From NCBI GenBank assembly GCA_947454665.1, contig CANGMU010000109.1, forward strand, positions 1-7,596: 7,596 nucleotides of DNA, read 5' to 3'. Below, one piece after another: positions 1 to 5,538 of the stretch. Origin of the DNA: Pseudomonadota bacterium. GTDB taxonomy: Bacteria; Pseudomonadota; Gammaproteobacteria; Steroidobacterales; Steroidobacteraceae. Position 1 is the stretch's first letter; each line of letters begins with the position of its first letter. Both the position numbers and the translations under genes were made by a program. The notes beneath the pieces are model-generated. The model made no database searches. It saw only the letters and a list, made by a program, of their open reading frames with translations, and was not told the DNA's origin.

Positions 1-626
1 GCCGACTGGCTGATGATCAGGTCCAGATCCTCGCGGGAAAGATCCAGCGCCCGCGTGCAGCTGCGCAGCAGGTTTTCCTGCGCCGCGAGACGCGATTCAA
101 CCCGACGACGCTGGAAATACCGCCACCAGCCCGTCTTCGCCGCCCTCTCCTGCTGCAGGCTGGCCAGCGTCGCGCGACAGGCCGCATGGGCCTCCTGGGC
201 AGCTTGAAACGCAGATTCCGCGGAACGACGCAGTTCGAACTGCCGACCCTGATATTCAGCCAGGAAAGCCCGGCGTTCGCGCTCTTCCTGTTGCAGGGAC
301 AGTTCCTGCACCAGCGCCGAGACCGATTCGCTGGCGGCCTTCCACAAGGCCTTCAACTGGAAGAAAACCAGGGCCTGGCGGCCCTTGGCTGGATCACCCA
401 GCAGGATTTCGAGCCGCTCGATCTGCCCCTGGACATGCTCCGTCGCGCCTTGCTGCTGGGCCAGCGTGTCCTGCAGGCGGAGGATTTCATCCTTGAGATC
501 CGCGCGTTCCTTCTTGAGGGCAGCCCGGTTCTCGAAGAGCTGCAGGACGCGGTCGTCCCGTTCCAGCGACGGCGGGTTCCGGGAGCGGAACGCGGACATC
601 AGCCGTCGGAAGGGGGGTTCGCCCAT
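1..626 (-). CDS. Coiled-coil protein of unknown function (C-terminus beyond window)
   Basis: I do not recognise this protein. The frame opens with ATG at 624-626 and stays open for 208 codons to the left edge, so the C-terminus is missing. Codons strongly favour G or C in the third position, which argues that it is real. No signal peptide or membrane segment is seen. Residues about 22-80 and 105-162 are rich in Glu, Gln, Leu, Arg and Ala with heptad-like Leu spacing, so two long coiled-coil helices are likely. Between them is a more hydrophobic stretch around FFQLKALW (88-95). A basic, aromatic patch, GWWRYFQRRR (166-175), sits before a third helix. It starts 10 bp after the stop of the DUF1249 gene, so co-transcription with orn is likely. 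No clear Shine-Dalgarno precedes the ATG; Met10 is an alternative start. A structural or scaffold role is only a guess. Confidence 0.7.
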   Translation of the reverse strand, partial: MGEPPFRRLMSAFRSRNPPSLERDDRVLQLFENRAALKKERADLKDEILRLQDTLAQQQGATEHVQGQIERLEILLGDPAKGRQALVFFQLKALWKAASESVSALVQELSLQQEERERRAFLAEYQGRQFELRRSAESAFQAAQEAHAACRATLASLQQERAAKTGWWRYFQRRRVESRLAAQENLLRSCTRALDLSREDLDLIISQS

Positions 627-636
627 GGCAGGTTTT

Positions 637-1104
637 TCAGGTGAAACGATGCCCGCGCTCGAGGCAGTACTCGAGCCATTTGTTGAGCATGATGTTCATG
701 GCCCAGCGCAGATCGAGTCCACGCACCAGACCTTTCTGCATCTCGCCCAGCGCCGGGTGACGGATCTGTGGAGACCAGCCACGGGCTTCCGCAACGCGCG
801 CATCGGCGTAGATGCGGATCTCCATGTCGGGGAAACGCAGCACCCCTGATCCATCCTGCGCCGCGCCGTCATCCGGCAGCAGATAGGTCAGGTTCAGCGC
901 CGTGGTGTAGGGCGTCTGCTCGGTCACCGTCAGCAGCAAGTCGCAGTCATCGTCGACCCGCGACAGGCGTTCGCCGGCGAGCTGCGACGGGTCGCCGCAG
1001 AGGCCCTTGAGGCGCAGGAAATTGCTCTCGTACAGCGACATCAGCGCGACGAAGCTGCGTGGGCGCGAGCGCCAGGAGACGGGAATGAGAACGTCGGACT
1101 GCAT
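637..1104 (-). CDS. DUF1249 family protein (YqiB-like)
   Basis: A 155-residue soluble protein resembling the DUF1249 family (E. coli YqiB, about 140 residues), whose function is not established. The recognisable core is in the C-terminal half: MEIRIYADARVAEA (94-107), which corresponds to the RLYHDA-type motif of YqiB, then an N-x-x-L-x-x-WLEYCLERG segment (137-151) matching the family's NxFLxxWLxYCLxxG ending. Around residue 23, SLYESNFLRLKGL matches the family's N-terminal helix. No signal peptide or membrane span is visible. It starts 14 bp downstream of the orn stop. An AGGA lies only 3 nt before the ATG, which is tighter than usual, so translational coupling to orn may help initiation. 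The family assignment is by remembered similarity; no catalytic residues are known. Confidence 0.85.
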   Translation of the reverse strand: MQSDVLIPVSWRSRPRSFVALMSLYESNFLRLKGLCGDPSQLAGERLSRVDDDCDLLLTVTEQTPYTTALNLTYLLPDDGAAQDGSGVLRFPDMEIRIYADARVAEARGWSPQIRHPALGEMQKGLVRGLDLRWAMNIMLNKWLEYCLERGHRFT

Positions 1105-1118
1105 CGGTCCTGACTATA

Positions 1119-1679
1119 TCAGCCCGGGGGCGCGCAGGCGGGGACCAGCAGGTGCTCGCGGTAGAAGCGCAGTTCGCGGATCGAATCGTGGATGTCCGCG
1201 AGCGCCAGGTGCGTGCTGGCCTTGGTGAACTGCGCGGCCACCTGCGGTGCCCAGCGCCGAGCGAGTTCCTTGAGGGTGCTGACGTCGAGGTTGCGGTAGT
1301 GAAAATACCGCTCGAGCTGGGGCATGTAGCGGGCGAGGAATCGACGGTCCTGGCAGATGCTGTTGCCACAGATCGGCGACACCCCAGCCGGGATCCACTG
1401 TGCGAGGAAAGCCAGCGTTTGCGACTCGGCGCTGGCGGTGTCAACGGTGCTGTCCCGGACCCGGGCGGTGAGCCCGGAATGGCCATGTTGGCGCGTGTTC
1501 CACTCGTCCATCCGGGCCAGCACGACGTCGTCGTGGTGGACCGCGATGACCGGCCCCTCGGCCAGCACCTGCAGCTGTGCGTCCGTAACGACGGTGGCGA
1601 TCTCGATGATGACGTCGTTTTCAGGGCTGAGGCCCGTCATCTCCAGATCGATCCAGATGAGGTTGTCGCGACTCTGCAT
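1119..1679 (-). CDS. orn: Oligoribonuclease (DEDDh 3'-5' exoribonuclease)
   Basis: Orn degrades the shortest RNA fragments (mainly dinucleotides, including pGpG from cyclic-di-GMP breakdown) to mononucleotides in the cytoplasm. The 186-residue length is close to E. coli Orn (181). The DEDDh catalytic set is complete: D11 and E13 in IWIDLEMTGL, D111 in CGNSICQDRRF, H157 and D162 in THLALADIHDS. Other family hallmarks are IIEIATVVTD (24-33), AEGPVIAVH (40-48), the YFHYRNLDVSTLKELARRW block (125-143) and the REHL near the end. The ATG is preceded by AGGAG nine bases upstream, fixing the start. It is divergent from rsgA, as in E. coli and many gammaproteobacteria, and heads a short run with the DUF1249 gene and the coiled-coil gene. 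Confidence 0.98.
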   Translation of the reverse strand: MQSRDNLIWIDLEMTGLSPENDVIIEIATVVTDAQLQVLAEGPVIAVHHDDVVLARMDEWNTRQHGHSGLTARVRDSTVDTASAESQTLAFLAQWIPAGVSPICGNSICQDRRFLARYMPQLERYFHYRNLDVSTLKELARRWAPQVAAQFTKASTHLALADIHDSIRELRFYREHLLVPACAPPG

Positions 1680-1688
1680 GACGGGCTT

Positions 1689-1693
1689 CTCCT
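1689..1693 (-). promoter_or_regulatory. Shine-Dalgarno of orn
   Basis: AGGAG on the minus strand, separated by nine bases from the orn ATG. It is one of the few clear ribosome binding sites in this window and supports the chosen orn start. Confidence 0.7.
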
Positions 1694-1703
1694 GCGCTGT
1701 GGC

Positions 1704-1732
1704 ATTCTACCGCGCCCATGCCAGCCACCGAA
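1704..1732 (-). promoter_or_regulatory. Putative promoter of orn
   Basis: On the minus strand a TAGAAT -10 box (1704-1709) sits in the context GGTAGAATG, a frequent -10 form in high-GC proteobacteria. A weak -35 candidate, TTCGGT (1727-1732), lies 17 bp upstream and falls inside the rsgA coding region. The implied leader before the orn ATG is about 20 nt. The -35 match is poor, so this rests mainly on the -10 and the spacing. Confidence 0.4.
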
Positions 1733-2641
1733 CACTTCGACGCCGACGTCATCAGCGCCTTTGGCCGCCACCTGCTGGCGCGGGACGCGGCAGGCACTGT
1801 TCACCGCGCGCGACCTTTCGGCCGGCAATTGCAGATCGTCTGCGGCGACCGGGTGCGCTGCGAGCGTGATGCGCATGGCGAGGTGCTGGCCATGGCCGTC
1901 CTGCCGCGGCGCAGCGCCCTCCTGCGCAGCAACCTGCGGGGACAGAGCGAACCGATAGTCGCCAACCTCGACTTGCTCGCCATCGTGTTCGCACCCGTGC
2001 CGCGGCCGGATCTCTTCATGGTGGATCGCTACCTCTGTGCGGCGGCGTCGGCCGGGCTCGGCGCGGTGCTGATCATGAACAAGCGCGACCTGGCACTCGA
2101 CCCTGAAGTCGAGTCCGGGCTGGAAGGCCTGGCCGCACTCGGCTATGGCGTGCATCGGGTGGGCGCGCGTTCCGGCGAAGGCCTGGAAGAGCTCGCGGCC
2201 TCGCTGTCCGGCCACACCAGCGTACTCGTGGGTCAATCGGGCGTCGGCAAGTCATCGCTGATCCGCCGGCTCGCCATCGACGGCGCAGATGCCGTCACCG
2301 GGGAGCTCATGCGCGAATCCGAGGGCCGGCACACAACCACCGCGTCGCGCCTCTACGACTGCATCGGCGGCGGCCGCATCATCGATTCACCGGGTGTACG
2401 CGATTACGCGCCTTCGATCGATCAGCTGGAGCCCATCACGCTGGGTTTCGTCGAAGTCCAGCGACTCGCGCCGCGTTGCCATTTTCAGGACTGCCGTCAC
2501 ATGAACGAGCCCAAATGTGCGGTGATCGCCGGCGTGGGCGACGGCATCAGTGAACGCCGCTATGAGAGTTATCGCAGGCTGCGCCGGCTGGTGGAGCAAC
2601 TGCATGCCGAGCGCGGACCGCGGACGCGCGGTCGTCGCTGA
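1718..2641 (+). CDS. rsgA: Ribosome small-subunit biogenesis GTPase RsgA
   Basis: RsgA (YjeQ/EngC) is a circularly permuted GTPase that acts late in 30S subunit maturation in the cytoplasm. In this 307-residue protein the permuted order is visible: an N-terminal OB-fold region (about 24-80), then G4 NKRD (121-124), the G5-like GARSGEG (149-155), G1/P-loop GQSGVGKSS (172-180), the threonine-rich switch I HTTT (205-208), and G3 DSPGVRD (223-229). It ends with the family's zinc-binding knuckle C254-x4-C259-x-H261-x5-C267. The C-terminus is strongly basic, which fits rRNA contact. It is shorter than E. coli RsgA (350 residues) because the N-terminal extension is reduced. The ATG lacks a clear Shine-Dalgarno. 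It is divergent from orn across only 38 bp and converges on recR. Confidence 0.97.
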   Translation: MPATEHFDADVISAFGRHLLARDAAGTVHRARPFGRQLQIVCGDRVRCERDAHGEVLAMAVLPRRSALLRSNLRGQSEPIVANLDLLAIVFAPVPRPDLFMVDRYLCAAASAGLGAVLIMNKRDLALDPEVESGLEGLAALGYGVHRVGARSGEGLEELAASLSGHTSVLVGQSGVGKSSLIRRLAIDGADAVTGELMRESEGRHTTTASRLYDCIGGGRIIDSPGVRDYAPSIDQLEPITLGFVEVQRLAPRCHFQDCRHMNEPKCAVIAGVGDGISERRYESYRRLRRLVEQLHAERGPRTRGRR

Positions 2642-2659
2642 CGCAAAAGCGCCGGCGCT
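2616..2659. terminator. Convergent rsgA/recR junction with two inverted repeats, possible weak terminator
   Basis: Only 16 bp separate the convergent stop codons of rsgA and recR. A perfect 7-bp stem with a 4-nt loop (GACCGCG/CGCGGTC, 2616-2633) lies in the last rsgA codons. A perfect 12-bp palindrome (2648-2659) overlaps the recR stop and, read on the minus strand, is followed by TTTTG. Neither has a full U-tract, and the palindrome can form only a 4-bp stem if it folds on itself. Any termination activity is inferred from position and symmetry. Confidence 0.25.
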
Positions 2660-3257
2660 AGAGCAGGTTCTGCCGCCCCTGGAAGGCATGCGCGAGCGTG
2701 CCGCCATCCACGTATTCCAGTTCCCCGCCGATGGGTACGCCATGGGCGATGCGCGTCGCCCGCACGCCGTGCTTCTGTGCAAGGCCCGACAACACATGGG
2801 CGGTCGCTTCACCTTCCACGGTCGGGTTCGTCGCCAGGATGACTTCGCGCACCACGCCCGCCGCAAGCAACTTCTCGAAATCACCGAGTCCCAACTGCTC
2901 GGGACCGATGCCATCGAGCGGCGAGAGATGCCCCATCAGCACGAAATAGCGCCCGCGGTAACTCGCGGAGGATTCCACGGCAACCACGTCGGAAGGGGTT
3001 TCGACCACGCACAGCAGGGCATCGTCGCGCCGCGTATCGGCACAAAGCGGGCAAAGTTCGCCTTCCGTCAGCATCCGGCAGCGACGGCAGCGGCCCACCG
3101 AACCGAGCGCGGTCGTCAGGGCGCCGGCCAGTTCCTTGGCGCCTTCACGGCCTTCCTGCAGCAGCTTGAAGGCCATGCGCTGGGCGGTTTTCGGCCCCAC
3201 GCCCGGCAGGGCATGCAGGGCGTCGATGAGACGTGCAAGGGCCGGTGAATGCTTCAC
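2658..3257 (-). CDS. recR: Recombination mediator protein RecR
   Basis: RecR works with RecO (and RecF) to load RecA on SSB-coated single-stranded DNA during gap repair. At 199 residues it is the usual family length. Domains in order: helix-hairpin-helix with LPGVGPKTAQR (17-27); a four-cysteine zinc motif C57-x2-C60-x8-C69-x2-C72; a Toprim domain from about 80 to 175, with VVETPSDV near E86 and the TNPTVEGE segment (143-150); and the C-terminal GGELEYVDGGTL signature (177-188). The start is a GTG at 3255-3257, 10 bp after the ybaB stop, without a strong Shine-Dalgarno, which suggests translational coupling. It is the last gene of the dnaX-ybaB-recR set, a widely conserved order. Confidence 0.97.
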   Translation of the reverse strand: MKHSPALARLIDALHALPGVGPKTAQRMAFKLLQEGREGAKELAGALTTALGSVGRCRRCRMLTEGELCPLCADTRRDDALLCVVETPSDVVAVESSASYRGRYFVLMGHLSPLDGIGPEQLGLGDFEKLLAAGVVREVILATNPTVEGEATAHVLSGLAQKHGVRATRIAHGVPIGGELEYVDGGTLAHAFQGRQNLL

Positions 3258-3267
3258 GCGCGCCGGT

Positions 3268-3585
3268 TCAGAACGGGAGCTTCATGCCCGGCGGCAACTG
3301 CATACCGCCCATGACGCCCGACATCTTCTGCTGTGTCAGCGCATCGATGCGCTGGGTGGCGTCGTTGATGGCCGCGACGAGCAGGTCTTCAAGCACTTCG
3401 CGGTCTTCGGACATCAGGGCCGGCGCGATCTCAACGCGGGACACGCCATGCTTGCCATTCATCGTCACCTTGACCATTCCGCCACCAGACTCGCCCGTCG
3501 CCAACAGCAGCGCGACTTCGGCCTGGGCCTTCTGCATATTCTCCTGCACTGCCTGCGCCTGCTTCAGCAGGTTGCCGATCTTCAC
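3268..3585 (-). CDS. ybaB: YbaB/EbfC family nucleoid-associated protein
   Basis: A 105-residue YbaB/EbfC family protein. The family forms small dimers that bind DNA and associate with the nucleoid; here it has its usual place between dnaX and recR. The sequence reads KIGNLLKQAQAVQENMQKAQ from the second residue, an N-terminal helix, then a glycine-rich turn (GESGGGMVKVTMNGKH, 31-46), VEIAPALMSEDREVLEDLL (51-69), and a Met/Gly/Pro-rich tail. The start chosen is GTG at 3583-3585, because family members begin at MKIGN or similar. A strong GAGGAG lies just upstream inside the final codons of dnaX, and the GTG begins one base after the dnaX TGA. A longer frame from an upstream ATG would add 25 unconserved residues that overlap dnaX, and is rejected. 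Confidence 0.95.
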   Translation of the reverse strand: MKIGNLLKQAQAVQENMQKAQAEVALLLATGESGGGMVKVTMNGKHGVSRVEIAPALMSEDREVLEDLLVAAINDATQRIDALTQQKMSGVMGGMQLPPGMKLPF

Positions 3586-3586
3586 G

Positions 3587-5239
3587 TCATTTCTCCTCGG
3601 GGGATGCGGCCCCGTCGCCTGCGTCGAGGCGGACCGAGTCCGTGTGCAAGGTCGCGCCAAAGTGTGCTTTCAGGGCCAGTACACCCGGATCGGTCTCCAG
3701 CGTGGACCGTGCCGTCACGAGTCGTTCATCGGCTTCGCGGGCACGCGCGCCGGCCGGTGTCTCCACCTGCGCGGCTGCCACGTCGATCTCGATGCGAATC
3801 GGCAGACCAAAATGGCGGGACAGCGCCTGGGCCAGCTTTTCTTCCTGCGAGCGTGAACGGATCGACTGGTGGCGCGGATCCAGCGCGAAGCGCAGCGACC
3901 CACCCTGGCGCGAAACCAGCGCGCAATTCGAGGCCAACTGCCGTGCGAGGCCAGCCAGATCCAGCTGCAGCGACAGCATGGGCCAGTTCGCAGGCGTCAA
4001 CGCTTCCAGCGACGCCGTAGGCGCGGCAGACGGTCTTGAAGCGCCTTGCGGCGCGGATGGTGAGCCACCGGAAGCCGGCGCCGCCGAAGGCGCCGCGGCG
4101 CGTGGCAGGGCCGGCGCGGACGGCAAAGCTGAAGTCGGCGCGCTACCCGCCGCCTGCGGACGGAAAGAGAGCATGCGCACCAGCGTCATCACGAAACCAT
4201 TGCGCGGGTCCGCGGAAAGCGCCAGGTCGCGACGACCCAGCAAGGCGATCTGGTAGTACAGCTGCAGGTCTTCGGGCGCGATCCGCGCCTTCATCGATTC
4301 GAGCACTGCCGGGTCATGCCCGGCCTCGCCTGCTTCGGCTTCCGGCACGACCTGCAGCACCGCGAGCTGCACAAAAAGACCAGCCAGTTCGTCCAGCAGC
4401 TGCGCGTAATCCGGGGCCCACTGCTCCAGCTCACGCGCGCGACGCACGAGGCCCGGCGCATCCTGCGCGGCGAGCAGTTCGGCCAGCTCGACGACATGGC
4501 TGCGGTTGACCGTGCCGAGCATGGCCGCGGCATCGACCTCGTTCGCCGCGCCACCGCCAAAGGCCAGCAGCTGGTCCATCAGCGAGAGCGCATCGCGCAG
4601 GCTGCCGTCGGCTGCGGTAGCGACGAGGCGCAGGGCCGCAGGCTCCGACGCAATCCCTTCGGCCTGCAGAATGTGCGCCAGCCGCGCCACGATCAGCGAT
4701 GTCGTCAGGCGCTTGAGGTTGAACTGCAGGCAGCGCGACAGGACGGTGACCGGCAACTTCTGCGGATCCGTCGTCGCGAGCAGGAACTTCACGTGCGGCG
4801 GCGGCTCTTCGAGCGTCTTCAGCAGCGCGTTGAACGAATGGGTGGAGAGCATGTGCACCTCGTCGATGAGGTACACCTTGTAACGACCGCGCGTGGGCGC
4901 GTACTGCACGTTCTCGAGCAGCTCGCGCGTGTCATCAACTTTCGTGCGCGACGCGGCGTCGACTTCGATCAGGTCCAGGAAGCGACCCGCGTCGATCTCC
5001 CTGCAGGACGAGCAGGTGCCGCAGGGCGTCGCCGTGACACCCCCCTCGCAGTTGAGGCACTTGGCGAAGATGCGCGCGACGGTCGTCTTGCCGACGCCGC
5101 GCGTACCGGTGAACAGGAAGGCGTGGTGCACGCGCCCGGAATCGAGCGCATTCGAGAGCGCCTTGAGCACATGCTCCTGGCCCGACATCTCGCCGAAGGC
5201 CTTGGGGCGCCACTTGCGGGCCAGTGCGGTGTAGGTCAT
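3587..5239 (-). CDS. dnaX: DNA polymerase III subunit tau (DnaX)
   Basis: DnaX is the AAA+ motor of the clamp loader, which places the beta clamp on primed DNA; the tau form also links polymerase cores to DnaB helicase. Visible in the 550 residues: Walker A GTRGVGKTT (45-53); zinc cysteines C64, C73, C76, C79; Walker B VYLIDEVHML (122-131); sensor 1 LATTDPQKLP (154-163); the SRC motif with the arginine finger (168-170); and sensor 2 GSLRDALSL (212-220). The oligomerisation domain runs to about 360. A Pro/Ala/Ser-rich linker (363-410) follows, then a C-terminal domain of about 135 residues expected to bind the alpha subunit. It is shorter than E. coli tau (643). No A6G-type slippery run is present, so gamma production by the E. 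coli mechanism is not indicated. The ATG has only a GGAG 11 nt upstream. It begins 35 bp after the 4.5S RNA. Confidence 0.97.
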   Translation of the reverse strand: MTYTALARKWRPKAFGEMSGQEHVLKALSNALDSGRVHHAFLFTGTRGVGKTTVARIFAKCLNCEGGVTATPCGTCSSCREIDAGRFLDLIEVDAASRTKVDDTRELLENVQYAPTRGRYKVYLIDEVHMLSTHSFNALLKTLEEPPPHVKFLLATTDPQKLPVTVLSRCLQFNLKRLTTSLIVARLAHILQAEGIASEPAALRLVATAADGSLRDALSLMDQLLAFGGGAANEVDAAAMLGTVNRSHVVELAELLAAQDAPGLVRRARELEQWAPDYAQLLDELAGLFVQLAVLQVVPEAEAGEAGHDPAVLESMKARIAPEDLQLYYQIALLGRRDLALSADPRNGFVMTLVRMLSFRPQAAGSAPTSALPSAPALPRAAAPSAAPASGGSPSAPQGASRPSAAPTASLEALTPANWPMLSLQLDLAGLARQLASNCALVSRQGGSLRFALDPRHQSIRSRSQEEKLAQALSRHFGLPIRIEIDVAAAQVETPAGARAREADERLVTARSTLETDPGVLALKAHFGATLHTDSVRLDAGDGAASPEEK

Positions 5240-5274
5240 CGGGAGGCGTGCTCCGCGTCGCGGCCATCGAGGGA

Positions 5275-5386
5275 GGCGACCCGCGCCGGCCGAACTCCGG
5301 CGCCCGACATCGCCGTTACCGTTGCTCCCTTCCGGGCCTGGCGGGGTTCACGGTCTGTCGTCGCGGAGGAACCGACGCGGGCCACC
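5275..5386 (-). ncRNA. ffs: 4.5S RNA, small bacterial signal recognition particle RNA
   Basis: The RNA scaffold of the signal recognition particle, which binds Ffh and directs ribosomes making membrane proteins to FtsY. The conserved core is read on the minus strand as CCAGGCCCGGAAGGGAGCAA, with the GGAA tetraloop at 5330-5333 closed by CCC/GGG, followed by the conserved AGCA side of the symmetric loop. The ends were placed by pairing: the 5' GGUGGCCCGCGUCGG can pair over 15 positions (with a few G-U) with the 3' end at 5275-5289. That gives about 112 nt, close to the 114 nt of E. coli 4.5S RNA. It lies 9 bp downstream of tRNA-Ser and 35 bp upstream of dnaX. Exact ends are inferred from folding. 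Confidence 0.93.
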
Positions 5387-5395
5387 ATTGAAAAC

Positions 5396-5487
5396 TGGCG
5401 GAGAGGGTGGGATTCGAACCCACGTATACCCTTGCGGGCATAACTGGAATTCCAGTCCAGCGCCTTCGACCACTCGGCCACCTCTCC
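5396..5487 (-). tRNA. tRNA-Ser (anticodon GGA)
   Basis: A complete type II tRNA of 92 nt with CCA encoded. The acceptor stem is GGAGAGG/CCTCTCC with discriminator G. The D arm has a GCC/GGC stem. The anticodon stem CTGGA/TCCAG encloses the loop CTGGAAT, giving anticodon GGA at 5451-5453 (reads UCC and UCU). The long variable arm TATGCCC-GCAA-GGGTATA is characteristic of serine. The T arm is GTGGG-TTCGAAT-CCCAC. It is the first identifiable gene of the minus-strand block leading into 4.5S RNA and dnaX, and processing must release its 3' end only 9 nt before the SRP RNA begins. Confidence 0.98.
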
Positions 5488-5490
5488 GTC

Positions 5491-5512
5491 GGATTCCCCA
5501 GCAGGGGAATCC
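5491..5512 (-). other. Perfect inverted repeat between the lipoprotein gene and tRNA-Ser
   Basis: GGATTCCCC and GGGGAATCC form a 9-bp perfect stem around a 4-nt loop, extendable by one C-G pair, ending 3 nt before the mature 5' end of tRNA-Ser. There is no T-tract after it in either direction, so it is not a standard intrinsic terminator. It may be a leader hairpin of the tRNA/4.5S transcript or the 3' end structure of the lipoprotein mRNA. The stem is seen; the role is inferred. Confidence 0.5.
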
Positions 5513-5538
5513 GGGCGCGGAAGTGTATCAGAGCTCGA

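Noticed and set aside
186..644. Plus-strand open frame opposite the coiled-coil gene
   Set aside because: Less plausible than the minus-strand frame, which continues to the window edge, follows the DUF1249 gene closely and has better third-position GC use. Some residual doubt remains because the minus-strand gene is itself unrecognised.
1152..1958. Plus-strand open frame of 268 codons across orn and the start of rsgA
   Set aside because: It overlaps orn antisense and rsgA in another frame; both of those are well supported by motifs.
3586..3660. A 25-residue N-terminal extension of YbaB overlapping dnaX
   Set aside because: The family starts at the KIGN segment, and a strong GAGGAG places the start at the GTG.
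3136..4020. Plus-strand open frame of 294 codons across recR, ybaB and dnaX
   Set aside because: It lies antisense to three conserved genes, and its Pro/Arg/Ser-rich translation has no recognisable motif.
4316..5443. A long open frame (375 codons) on the plus strand opposite dnaX, the 4.5S RNA and tRNA-Ser
   Set aside because: It is antisense to an unmistakable dnaX and to two RNA genes, has an Arg/Gln-rich composition typical of the complement of GC-rich coding DNA, and shows no domain.
5491..5512. Intrinsic terminator for the dapA-lipoprotein transcript
   Set aside because: The stem is good but is followed by GACGGAGAGG on the minus strand rather than a T-run, so it is listed as an unexplained inverted repeat instead.
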